A stretch of DNA of 12,854 bases from Treponema sp. (GTDB lineage Bacteria > Spirochaetota > Spirochaetia > Treponematales > Breznakiellaceae), in assembly GCA_031279925.1 (NCBI GenBank), contig JAITHQ010000093.1, positions 1-12,854 of the forward strand, written 5' to 3'. Shown here piece after piece: positions 1 through 6,299 of the stretch (positions are counted from its first letter, which is position 1; each line of letters opens with the position of its first letter). The notes below the pieces were generated by a model. It ran no database searches. It worked only from the letters and a program-made list of their open reading frames with translations, and was not told where the DNA came from. The position numbers and the translations under genes are program-made.

Positions 1-68
1 GTAGCGGGCTTGGCCTCCATTCGGCTAGGTCATGGGCTGCGCCCATTCCCACGCCTCATTGCGGCACA

Positions 69-120
69 TTTTGCCAGCCCTGGTCTTTGCTGCGCAAAGC
101 CCTTATCCGGGCTGGCAAAA
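69..120. repeat. Two-tier inverted repeat
   Basis: Arms TTTTGCCAGCCC (69-80) and GGGCTGGCAAAA (109-120) are perfect reverse complements over 12 bp. They enclose a second perfect hairpin, CTTTGC (85-90) and GCAAAG (94-99), with a TGC loop. The nearby hairpin at 32-46 also has a TGC loop. The arms carry A/T-rich ends that could look terminator-like on either strand, but no adjacent gene obviously needs it. It could be a dispersed intergenic repeat. Confidence 0.6.
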
Positions 121-330
121 CGTCGTAAACAGCCGGAACGTTGGGCAATAAACGTGTTAAACCAGATACTGGTCGACTGGTCCGGCCCCGCTATACCGTT
201 CGGTATCATGGAGTTGGCGGTTGTTTTACTGTTGGAAAAGGTATAACCCCGCCAGGAATAAAAAGCCGAATTTGCCAATTTGAGGGAAACCGAAATCGCA
301 TCCCGCCGGGGAGTAATATTGCTGTCCGCA

Positions 331-399
331 TAAGAGCCTATTCAAATTGTGGATTTTTGCGGTCAATAGACCTTAAAAATCCCGATTTTCGGGCTCTTA
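331..399. repeat. Nested inverted-repeat element downstream of argC
   Basis: Outer arms TAAGAGCC (331-338) and GGCTCTTA (392-399) pair perfectly. Inside lies a long hairpin, GGATTTTT (351-358) with AAAAATCC (375-382), itself enclosing GGTC (361-364) and GACC (369-372) around an AATA loop. A third hairpin, CCCGA (381-385) with TCGGG (389-393), shares bases with both, so the structures are mutually exclusive. The arrangement resembles a small palindromic element or MITE-like remnant, but no flanking target duplication was established. Confidence 0.55.
375..393 (-). terminator. Probable intrinsic terminator of cdd-EIIA-argC operon
   Basis: Read on the minus strand, CCCGA-AAA-TCGGG is followed directly by ATTTTT, a short GC-rich hairpin with a T tract. 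It begins about 36 bases after the argC stop codon, which is where the operon transcript should end. The stem is only 5 bp, so efficiency is uncertain. Confidence 0.55.
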
Positions 400-428
400 A
401 GGGGAACAACTATATTTAGGGATAAGCG

Positions 429-1553
429 CTAAAACAGCGCCGGTATTGTTTCCAGGCCGCAGCGTTCGTCAAAGCCAAAAATTACGTTCATATTCTGTAC
501 CGCCTGGCCTGCGGCGCCTTTTACCATATTGTCAATAGCGCTTGCGATAATCAACGTGCCCCCGCTCTGATCCAAATGCACGGAAATATCGCAGCAGTTG
601 GATTGCCGTACCCGGTTGGTAGCGGCGGCAGTCCCGGCGGGAAGGACCCGTACAAAAGGCTCGTTTTGGTAAAAGTCCCGGTAAATGGCGCGGATTTCAG
701 CGGCCTTTTCCTCAACCGCCTTTGAAGGCGGACGGACGGCGCTTTGCGGTTCCCCGCTTTCCGCTTTCCATTGTCCGGCAAGCGGTATATAGATGGCGCT
801 GAGTATGCCCCGGTTCATGGGAACCAGGTGCGGGGTAAAGATCAGCGCCGGGGGCGTATTGCCGCCCCGCGCCGCCATTGCCGCATAGTTACGGGCGATC
901 TCCGGCGTGTGCCGGTGCGAGCCTACCTTGTAGGGCGCAACGGAGTCGGCGCATTCAGGATATTGGAACGAGCGGGAAGGCTCCCTGCCGCCGCCTGAAA
1001 CGCCCGATGCGGCGTCAACAATGATAGCCGCCGAAGCGTCGGCAAGGCCCCGCTCCAGGGCGGGGAATGCCCCCAGTGAAGCGCCGGTGGGGTAACAGCC
1101 GGGGTTCCCGATGATTAAAGGACCGGAAGCGGCAAGTTCCCGAATCCGCTGCCGGTTGAGTTCTGGAAGGCCATACACGGAACGCTTGCGCAGTTCAGGG
1201 TAAACGTAGGGCTTGCCATACCAGGCGCTGAATGTGGACTCGTCCTCGTCAAAGCGGTAATCGGCGGAAAGATCGATAAAAGAAACGCCCCGTTCAAGAC
1301 ATGTTTTGGCAAACGGCTCGCCCACGCCGTGGGGCAGGGCGGCAAACACCAGATCAGCCCCGGCAATTACTTCCTCGGCCTTTATCAAGGGCGCGGAAAT
1401 TCTCCCCAGAAAATTGGGATATATGTCTTCGATACGTTCTCCTTCAAAACTTACCGAAGAAAGAAGCAGATTACCGGCTTTTGGATGCCCGGCAAGGAGC
1501 CTGACCAACTCCGCGCCGGCATAACCGGTCGCGCCAATAACGCCAACTGTCAT
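429..1553 (-). CDS. argC: N-acetyl-gamma-glutamyl-phosphate reductase
   Basis: ArgC catalyses the NADPH-dependent reduction of N-acetylglutamyl-5-phosphate to the semialdehyde, the third step of arginine synthesis, in the cytoplasm. The 374-residue product begins with the dinucleotide-binding motif VGVIGATGYAGAEL (about 3-16). It carries the catalytic cysteine in NPGCYPT (Cys153), the HRHTPEI segment (213-219) with the active-site histidine, FTPHLVPMNRGIL (239-251) and the C-terminal NMVKGAAGQAVQNMN signature (342-356). It is longer than the usual roughly 345 residues because of a polar insert near 261-283. The ATG is preceded by GGGAGG at good spacing. The start overlaps the stop of the upstream EIIA-like gene by 4 bases (ATGA), implying translational coupling. 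No other arg gene is nearby. The family assignment is very secure. Confidence 0.97.
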   Translation of the reverse strand: MTVGVIGATGYAGAELVRLLAGHPKAGNLLLSSVSFEGERIEDIYPNFLGRISAPLIKAEEVIAGADLVFAALPHGVGEPFAKTCLERGVSFIDLSADYRFDEDESTFSAWYGKPYVYPELRKRSVYGLPELNRQRIRELAASGPLIIGNPGCYPTGASLGAFPALERGLADASAAIIVDAASGVSGGGREPSRSFQYPECADSVAPYKVGSHRHTPEIARNYAAMAARGGNTPPALIFTPHLVPMNRGILSAIYIPLAGQWKAESGEPQSAVRPPSKAVEEKAAEIRAIYRDFYQNEPFVRVLPAGTAAATNRVRQSNCCDISVHLDQSGGTLIIASAIDNMVKGAAGQAVQNMNVIFGFDERCGLETIPALF

Positions 1554-2287
1554 GGAACCTCCCTATTGCGCCGCAATTTTTCCCCTTGCGCCGCAATCAT
1601 TTTCCCCTGCGCCGCAATCATTTCCCCCTGCGCCGCATCCTTTCCGGCCAGCAGCCGGTACGCTTCCGCCGCGTTTTGAACGCCGAGCAGCGCCTTGCGG
1701 AGTTCCCGGTTTTTCAACCGGGCGCTGAAAAACGAAAGGGTCTGCAAATAATAGGCGTGCTGGTTATAGGCGGCGGCTATCATAAACACCAGGCGTACCG
1801 GTTCATCATCCAGGGGATGAAAATCCACAATATCCATTTTGCTTATTCCAACCGATACCACAAGGTCCGTTACCGAGGGAAGCCGTATATGGGGAATGGC
1901 AATGCCCCTGCCAATGGCCGTACTCATCAGATCTTCCCGCTTGAGTATTTCCAGGGCAAGTTCCTGCCGGTTTTTAATCTGGGGGGCGGTGGCAAGGTTG
2001 TCGGCCAGGGCAACAAGCGCGTCACGTTTGGCTGAATATTCAAGAAAAAGTATCCGGTCCGGTGAAAGGATGGTTTGTATCTGTACCGAATTAAGCTGAG
2101 GGTTAAGCCGGTTCACCGCAAGCCGGTCATTGACCCATTTTTCGATTTCAGACTTTTTAAAGCGCCACACCGTACCGATTTTTCCCGAAGGGATTTCAGA
2201 CTTCTGCGCCCAGTCATACACGGTACGCTCGGACACCCGCAGGTATTTGGCGACTTCCTCAATAGTCAGAATATCGTCTTCTATCAT
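1550..2287 (-). CDS. Excisionase-type HTH fused to PTS EIIA-like domain
   Basis: The product (245 aa from ATG 2287) combines an N-terminal helix-turn-helix of the MerR/excisionase type (about residues 7-57, containing TIEEVAKYLRVSERTVYDWA) with a PTS fructose/nitrogen-type EIIA domain (about 72-215). The expected phosphorylated histidine is in GIAIPHIRLP (His133), and a second conserved histidine is in NQHAYYL (His178). Fusions of this type are thought to be phosphorelay-responsive regulators rather than sugar transporters; that role is inference here. The C-terminus is a low-complexity AAQG repeat tail. A GTG start at 2314 would add nine residues. Neither start has a clear Shine-Dalgarno, and ATG 2287 was chosen because MIEDDILTIEE begins right at the domain. 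It lies 41 bases after cdd and overlaps argC by 4 bases. Confidence 0.88.
   Translation of the reverse strand: MIEDDILTIEEVAKYLRVSERTVYDWAQKSEIPSGKIGTVWRFKKSEIEKWVNDRLAVNRLNPQLNSVQIQTILSPDRILFLEYSAKRDALVALADNLATAPQIKNRQELALEILKREDLMSTAIGRGIAIPHIRLPSVTDLVVSVGISKMDIVDFHPLDDEPVRLVFMIAAAYNQHAYYLQTLSFFSARLKNRELRKALLGVQNAAEAYRLLAGKDAAQGEMIAAQGKMIAAQGEKLRRNREVP
1567..1649. repeat. Four 20-21-base tandem repeats at 3' end of EIIA-like gene
   Basis: Units lie at 1629-1649, 1608-1628, 1587-1607 and 1567-1586 in coding order (minus strand). The first three are 21 bases, in frame, and encode AAQG(E/K)MI repeats. The last is 20 bases, with a net one-base loss in its A/T-rich part, so the frame changes and the protein ends LRRNREVP. 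Without that loss the frame would stop at a TAG (1563-1565) just before the argC ribosome binding site. Confidence 0.8.
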
Positions 2288-2328
2288 AGTGGATATTTTC
2301 GCATAATACCGCACTAAACGTCAAGGGA

Positions 2329-2742
2329 TTACAAATTTTTCAAATCGTGCAGAGAATCCAGCGGGAGCAGCGCCCCCATAGTAGTATCCACCTGACCGCC
2401 TTCCGATCCGCCGAAGCGTACCGTGGCGTCCGGCCCCATGAATTCGCTTAACACCTGGCGGCATGCCCCGCAGGGACCAACCGGTTCCCTTGAATCCGGC
2501 GTTGCTATTGCCAGGGCGGTAAAAACACGGCGGCCCTTGGCAACTCCCTGCAGCACGGCGTTTCGTTCGGCGCAGATGGTAAGGCCGTAGGAACGGTTCT
2601 CCACATTACAGCCGGAAAAGACCGTTCCGTCACCGGCAAGCAGGGCCGCCCCTACCCGGAAATTTGAATAGGGCGCGTACGCCGCCTCCGCGGCTTTACG
2701 GGCCTCGGCAAACAGGGCGTCCATTTGTTCCTTACTAGCCAT
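2329..2742 (-). CDS. cdd: Cytidine deaminase
   Basis: This enzyme hydrolytically deaminates cytidine and deoxycytidine to uridine and deoxyuridine in pyrimidine salvage. The 137-residue length is typical of the homotetrameric class. The zinc and catalytic motif ICAERNA (Cys57, Glu59) and the second zinc motif PCGACRQ (Cys91, Cys94) are intact. The substrate-binding SGCNVEN segment (about 43-49) and the N-terminal YAPYSNFRVGAAL motif are also present. The ATG follows AGGAGG with 5-base spacing. It is first in the operon with the EIIA-like regulator and argC. The promoter at 2760-2789 would place the transcript start almost at the ribosome binding site. Confidence 0.97.
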   Translation of the reverse strand: MASKEQMDALFAEARKAAEAAYAPYSNFRVGAALLAGDGTVFSGCNVENRSYGLTICAERNAVLQGVAKGRRVFTALAIATPDSREPVGPCGACRQVLSEFMGPDATVRFGGSEGGQVDTTMGALLPLDSLHDLKNL

Positions 2743-2759
2743 AGAAGCCTCCTGTGATT

Positions 2760-2789
2760 ATTATATACAGTAAGCGGTGAATAATTCAA
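2760..2789 (-). promoter_or_regulatory. Sigma70-type promoter for cdd operon
   Basis: On the minus strand, TTGAAT (2784-2789) and a perfect TATAAT (2760-2765) are separated by 18 bases. Transcription would start near 2753, leaving a leader of only about 11 bases that begins at the AGGAGG ribosome binding site. The position immediately upstream of the first gene supports function. Confidence 0.55.
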
Positions 2790-2917
2790 CCGCATGGCCT
2801 TTTCGCGGCGTGCGCGAACCAAAGGTTCTGCGGGATATTAAACCGGACTTTCCAGCAAGACCGTTTCAGCGCCGGTTTTGGGTGACGCGTAACAGAAAAA
2901 GGCGAAGGGGGCCTTTA
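2790..2917 (+). other. Structured upstream region of propeller gene
   Basis: This stretch lies between the cdd promoter and the start at 2918. It contains TTCGCG/CGCGAA (2802-2818), GAACC/GGTTC (2816-2828), which overlaps and therefore competes with the first, and AAACCGG/CCGGTTT (2840-2878). An open frame continues upstream in phase to a GTG at 2777, but that stretch is arginine-rich without domain character and would precede the obvious signal anchor. No plus-strand promoter was identified with confidence. Confidence 0.4.
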
Positions 2918-4012
2918 ATGAATAAAAAGAAAAAAATTGGGCTTACCGCCGGCCTTTTGTTTTTTATTATCTATTTTGCCGGCGCGGCGCGGCCTATCCC
3001 CCATGAGCCAATCCTTGTTCCCCGCTGGCTTAGCTCGCTGGAAACCGGCAACCCCGCGGCAATCGGAATGCCGGCGGAGGCAGAGGCCGCTCTCCTTGAC
3101 GATTTGCTTCCGTTCAGTCTGGGCAGCCGCTTTGGCTATGTTGATTCAAACGGGCGTTTCGCCATCAACCAGATCAAAAAAGGGGAGGTATCCCTTTCAC
3201 AAACCCAATGGACCGAGTTCGACGCAAAGCCGGAGCGTATAACAATTCAGAACACCGCCAATGAAACCATTGCGGGTATCGAAAACCCCGGCGGCTACCC
3301 TTTTTTTCTGGGCGGACGGATATTCATTATCGGAAATGAGCAGAACGCCCTTTCCGAAATCGATCATTCCGGGGCAATGCTTTGGACTTACGATTTTGCC
3401 GCCCCGCTTACCTGTGTTGACGCGGCAGCCGGGCTGACGCTGACCGGTTCCCTTGACGGAGTGGTAGAACTGCTGGACAGCCAGGGAAACCGGATGTTCT
3501 TTTTTGAGCCGGGCGGTTCACGGCACTCGGTAATACTTGGCTGCGCCATTTCACAGGATGGTTCACGGATAGGAATAATTTCCGGTATTGACGATCAACG
3601 TTTTCTCCTGCTGGAACGTTTTGGGACCGGGGAGTATAAGGTGATCTACCACGAATTTCTTGAGGATGGGTTTCGCCGTCCGGTACACATCGAGTTCATT
3701 GAAGAGGATCGCTGGCTGGTCTTTGAAAGAGAGGGCGGCGTCGGCCTCTATGAGATACGTTCGCGCCGGGAGAGAAAGGTGGACTTTGCCGGAGAAATAA
3801 TCGCCATGGATCATTCAGGCGGACAGGGACTGTTCTTTGTGATCGTTTCCCGCGCCCTGGGGCGCAAAGAACTGGTCGGAGTCAGGCTTCCGGGGAACGT
3901 TATTATGAAAGCGCCCTTTAAAAGCAACGATGTCTTTTTGGGCAGAAGGGGCACGCGGCTTTTTGTCGGGGGCGGAGTGACCCTGGCCTCGTTTGAACTG
4001 GAGAAAAGGTAA
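2918..4012 (+). CDS. Membrane-anchored beta-propeller-like hypothetical protein
   Basis: I do not recognise a named family. The 364-residue product begins MNKKKKIG followed by a hydrophobic stretch (about 8-23), a signal anchor or uncleaved signal that would place the rest outside the cytoplasmic membrane. The body shows repeated short beta-strand blades with PQQ/WD40-like spacing, for example SEIDHSGAMLWTYDF (146-160), LTGSLDGVVELLDSQGNRMFFF (175-196, cited as a region) and ISQDGSRIGIISG (211-223). This suggests a beta-propeller. The start at ATG 2918 is preferred over a GTG at 2777 because it has a GGGGG-type upstream purine run and begins at the anchor. It is followed after one base by a secreted LytM-like gene, so the pair probably acts together in the envelope. 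Function is unknown. Confidence 0.75.
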   Translation: MNKKKKIGLTAGLLFFIIYFAGAARPIPHEPILVPRWLSSLETGNPAAIGMPAEAEAALLDDLLPFSLGSRFGYVDSNGRFAINQIKKGEVSLSQTQWTEFDAKPERITIQNTANETIAGIENPGGYPFFLGGRIFIIGNEQNALSEIDHSGAMLWTYDFAAPLTCVDAAAGLTLTGSLDGVVELLDSQGNRMFFFEPGGSRHSVILGCAISQDGSRIGIISGIDDQRFLLLERFGTGEYKVIYHEFLEDGFRRPVHIEFIEEDRWLVFEREGGVGLYEIRSRRERKVDFAGEIIAMDHSGGQGLFFVIVSRALGRKELVGVRLPGNVIMKAPFKSNDVFLGRRGTRLFVGGGVTLASFELEKR

Positions 4013-4013
4013 T

Positions 4014-4889
4014 ATGAAACGTTACGCACTTATCGCGCTGTTGATTGCGGCGTTTACGCCTGGGGCCGAAACGGTGTCCGCGATGGACTGGCCTTCGCGG
4101 GATGCGGTAATAGTCCGCAACTTTGGTTACAACGATCAGGGCAGGCCGGTTCTGGGAACGGTTTTTGAGGGGGCGGGCCCGGCGCTGGCCGCCGAGGGGG
4201 GTGAACTGATCTTCTCTTACTCAAGGGAGGATTCAGCCTCCCGCCTGCCGTCCCCGCTGGGCGCCTGGGCTGCGGTGGATCACGGCGACGGTCTTGTCAG
4301 TATATACGGCCGCTGCGAAGACCAGGGAAGGGGCAGCCGGCCCCTTCATGTTGAGCAGGGCGGCGCCATTACCGGTTCGGGCATATCCGGCTGGTCCCTG
4401 CGGCAGGGTTTTTATTTTGTTCTGTATGACAAGCGGGAACGGCGCTGGGTGAATCCGTCGATGATTATTGCTCCATTTCCCGATTCAAGGCCCCCGCAGA
4501 TACTGGGCGTTCAACTGCGCAACGCCGAGGGCAAGCCGGTTGAAAGCGGCCAGCTGCGTAATTTAAAGCAGGGGCGCTATACCATTGCGGTTAACGCTGT
4601 TGATCCCATGTCCGCCCCCGGTGAAGGCTATCTTGCCCCGCACCGGATCGTCTGTTCGGTGAACGGGGCCGAAACCGGCTTCCTGCTGTTTGAAACCATT
4701 TCCGCCCGGGACGGGGTGCTGATGATAAACCGCAACGGCCTTGTTCCGGTAAAGCAGGTTTACGCTCCTTTTCCGGCATTTGAGGCGGGCGAGGTCTACC
4801 TGAGCCGCGGGCAGGCGCTGCTGGAAATCGTTGTACAGGACATGGCGGGCAATTCCCAGAGCGCCCTTACCCGCATGATCGTGGAGTAG
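4014..4889 (+). CDS. Secreted degenerate M23/LytM-like protein
   Basis: The 291-residue product has a signal peptide (1-23, cleavage near VSA-MDW). Its N-terminal half resembles a peptidase M23 fold: VRNFGYNDQGRPVLGTVFEG (34-53), the DHGDGLVSIYGR segment (89-100), and ITGSGISGWSLRQGFYFVLY (119-138) ending in WVNP. The zinc ligands are absent. The HxxxD position reads as LGTVF, the second-strand histidine is replaced in IYGRC, and the HLHFE position is FYFVLY. It is therefore probably a non-catalytic scaffold or binding domain. The C-terminal half (about 150-291) looks like beta-rich envelope domains. ATG 4014 follows AAAAGG one base after the previous stop. The M23 relationship is inferred from pattern and could be more distant. 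Confidence 0.72.
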   Translation: MKRYALIALLIAAFTPGAETVSAMDWPSRDAVIVRNFGYNDQGRPVLGTVFEGAGPALAAEGGELIFSYSREDSASRLPSPLGAWAAVDHGDGLVSIYGRCEDQGRGSRPLHVEQGGAITGSGISGWSLRQGFYFVLYDKRERRWVNPSMIIAPFPDSRPPQILGVQLRNAEGKPVESGQLRNLKQGRYTIAVNAVDPMSAPGEGYLAPHRIVCSVNGAETGFLLFETISARDGVLMINRNGLVPVKQVYAPFPAFEAGEVYLSRGQALLEIVVQDMAGNSQSALTRMIVE

Positions 4890-4905
4890 CGGGAACTCAG
4901 GCGTG

Positions 4906-5826
4906 ATGCGGCAGCCGGTAAAAACATGGTCAACGCCGGTCTCCACGGAGGATAGCCGGCGTATTCCCTGCGCCCTCTGCGGCGGCGACCGGTTCAGGCC
5001 GTTTCTGTCCTGCGAAGGCTTTTCCTATGTAAAGTGCCTTTCCTGCGGCTTGGTGCAAATGAACCCTCAACCGCTGTCCGAACCGGTGGTCCGCCGCTAC
5101 CGTGAAGCCTATGGAGCAGACTATTGTTCCTATGAACTGGCCAATGAGGCGGCCTTCCTTAGGCTGCAGCAGCTTGCCCTTGCTGACGCGGGTTTTGATG
5201 AGCTGGAGCGGGACTTAACCCTAGCTGCCTCCGAAAGGAGGAGAGAAGGAGAGAGAGAAGAAGAAGGAAGAGGAATAGAGCGGCGGCAGCCCCGTGTCCT
5301 GGACGTGGGCTGCGCTACCGGCGCGCTGCTTGAGTATTTGCGGGAACGAGGCTGGCAGGTAAGCGGGGCGGAAATTTCACCTTCGGCTGAATACGCCCGC
5401 GTCCAACGCGGCCTTGAAGTGTGGAGCCTTCCCCTGGAAGAAATCCATCTTCCCCCTGATTACTTTGATCTGATCCTTGCGTCACATCTTATCGAGCATC
5501 TCAATAGTCCCGCTTCATTTGTCCGCGAGGCATGGCGGATACTTCGTCCCGGCGGACGTTTTCTGGTTACTACCCCAAATATCGCCGGTTTTCAGGCCCG
5601 GTTACTGGGCGCTCGGTGGCGCTCGGCGATTTTTGATCATCTGTATCTTTTTTCAGCGCGGACTCTTAAGCCGCTTCTGGCAAACGCCGGTTTCACCATC
5701 GAAGGGGTGTACACCTGGGGCGGCATTGCATCTGGTCTTGCCCCTCCGCCGCTTAAGAAATGTATCGACCGGGCGGCAAAAGGCCTGGGAATTGGAGACG
5801 TAATGCTGGTAAGATCCCAAAAATAA
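4906..5826 (+). CDS. Class I SAM methyltransferase with N-terminal zinc ribbon
   Basis: The 306-residue protein starts with a Cys4 zinc-ribbon-like segment, CALCGGD (Cys22, Cys25) and VKCLSCGLV (Cys44, Cys47). A methyltransferase_11/23-type Rossmann core follows: motif I VLDVGCATG (131-139), an acidic residue after strand 2 (GAEIS, 154-158), YFDLILASHLIEHL (186-199) and LRPGGRFLVTTPN (213-225). Relatives modify sugars, lipids or other small acceptors; the substrate here cannot be read from sequence. Between the ribbon region and the fold lies a charged ERRREGEREEEGRG insert (110-123) encoded by a 43-base all-purine run. GTG 4903 is an alternative start one codon earlier, and neither has a strong ribosome binding site. 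It sits 16 bases after the LytM-like gene and is probably co-transcribed with it. Confidence 0.88.
   Translation: MRQPVKTWSTPVSTEDSRRIPCALCGGDRFRPFLSCEGFSYVKCLSCGLVQMNPQPLSEPVVRRYREAYGADYCSYELANEAAFLRLQQLALADAGFDELERDLTLAASERRREGEREEEGRGIERRQPRVLDVGCATGALLEYLRERGWQVSGAEISPSAEYARVQRGLEVWSLPLEEIHLPPDYFDLILASHLIEHLNSPASFVREAWRILRPGGRFLVTTPNIAGFQARLLGARWRSAIFDHLYLFSARTLKPLLANAGFTIEGVYTWGGIASGLAPPPLKKCIDRAAKGLGIGDVMLVRSQK
5233..5275 (+). repeat. 43-base homopurine GA-rich tract inside methyltransferase gene
   Basis: Every base from 5233 to 5275 is A or G, mostly GAGA, GAAG and GGAG motifs. It encodes a hydrophilic Arg/Glu linker. Such runs can slip in replication or form triplex DNA, so length may vary between strains. 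Confidence 0.85.
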
Positions 5827-5859
5827 GGGAAGCCGTTCGTAATCCGCGCTTTGTGAGTC

Positions 5860-5872
5860 CCGGCCTTGCCGG
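5860..5872. other. Small GC hairpin between convergent genes
   Basis: CCGGC-CTT-GCCGG is a perfect 5-bp stem in the 47-base gap between the convergent methyltransferase and H1-tail genes. A T-rich stretch follows on the plus strand only after about 17 bases, so it is a weak terminator candidate at best. Confidence 0.25.
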
Positions 5873-5873
5873 T

Positions 5874-6299
5874 TCAGCCCTTGCTTGTTTTTCTTTTTAC
5901 CGTTTTTACTGTTTTAGCCGTCTTCGCTGTTTTAGCCGGCGTTTTTGCTGTTTTAGCCGTCTTCGCCGTTTTAGCCGGTGTTTTCGTTGTTTTTGCCGTC
6001 TTTGCCGTTTTAACCGGCGTTTTCGTTGTTTTGGTTGTCGTCTTTGCCGTTTTTGGCGTCGTCTTTTCTACGACGGCCTTTTTTTGGCCTGCGTATTTCC
6101 GGTTAAGGTCTAACATGTATTCACTACAGGCGGTACAGAGTTTCCGTCCTTTCCGTACCCTGCCGCCGCAGCGGGGACATTTACCCGTCGATACGCGCTC
6201 GTGGTAGCGTTCCCGTCTTTTTTCATTGACCTCTTCCTTGTGCAATTCAAGGAATTTCCTTTGCCGAAGCCTGTTGCTCTCCCGTGCTTTTTCATCCAT
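5874..6299 (-). CDS. Zinc-ribbon protein with histone-H1-like Lys/Thr/Ala tail
   Basis: The 141-residue product has three parts. The first is a basic N-terminus (1-38, rich in Arg/Lys/Glu, likely helical). The second is a Cys4 zinc ribbon, CPRCGGRVRKGRKLCTACSEY (Cys41, Cys44, Cys55, Cys58). The third is a tail (about 74-141) of KTAKT, KTTKT and KTPAK repeats like eukaryotic histone H1 or chlamydial Hc proteins. The tail should bind DNA or RNA non-specifically through charge; nucleoid compaction is inference. Start ATG 6299 follows AAGGAG (6306-6311) at good spacing. An in-frame upstream ATG at 6365 lies inside the leader hairpins without such a site. The gene is convergent with the methyltransferase and divergent from the RlpA-like gene, and is probably monocistronic. 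The tail-encoding DNA is a tandem repeat and prone to length change. Confidence 0.8.
   Translation of the reverse strand: MDEKARESNRLRQRKFLELHKEEVNEKRRERYHERVSTGKCPRCGGRVRKGRKLCTACSEYMLDLNRKYAGQKKAVVEKTTPKTAKTTTKTTKTPVKTAKTAKTTKTPAKTAKTAKTAKTPAKTAKTAKTVKTVKRKTSKG
5912..6028. repeat. Three 39-base tandem repeats in H1-like tail
   Basis: Units occupy 5912-5950, 5951-5989 and 5990-6028, each 39 bases, and encode a 13-residue KTAKT/PAK unit. The units differ by a few substitutions that increase toward 6028, and shorter KTA-type repeats continue on either side. Confidence 0.8.

Larger units (their letters stand above)
1..428. other. Non-coding, hairpin-dense region
   Basis: No convincing gene is visible here. 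The short open frames lack ribosome binding sites and recognisable domains and overlap each other on both strands. The stretch instead carries many inverted repeats. They are ATGGGC/GCCCAT (32-46), a perfect 12-bp pair (69-80 with 109-120) enclosing CTTTGC/GCAAAG (85-99), ACCAG/CTGGT (161-173), ATACCG/CGGTAT (193-206), TGGCGG/CCGCCA (215-254) and a nested structure at 331-399. The right end probably contains the terminator of the minus-strand operon. The rest may be an intergenic repeat element, a decayed mobile element or a structured RNA. I could not identify a promoter that would settle this. Confidence 0.5.

Noticed and set aside
10..419. Short open frames on both strands (78-92 aa)
   Set aside because: They overlap one another, lack ribosome binding sites and domains, and coincide with the hairpin-rich repeats.
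1567..1649. CRISPR-like repeats
   Set aside because: The 21-base units are contiguous without spacers and encode an in-frame peptide repeat.
2777..2917. N-terminal extension of the propeller gene to a GTG
   Set aside because: The extension is Arg-rich without homology character, lies before the signal anchor and overlaps the cdd promoter region. ATG 2918 has a better upstream purine run.
5866..6207. Plus-strand frames of 113-117 aa with Phe/Val/Leu-rich repeats
   Set aside because: They are antisense images of the KTAKT-type tandem repeats; the minus-strand frame has the ribosome binding site, promoter and zinc ribbon.
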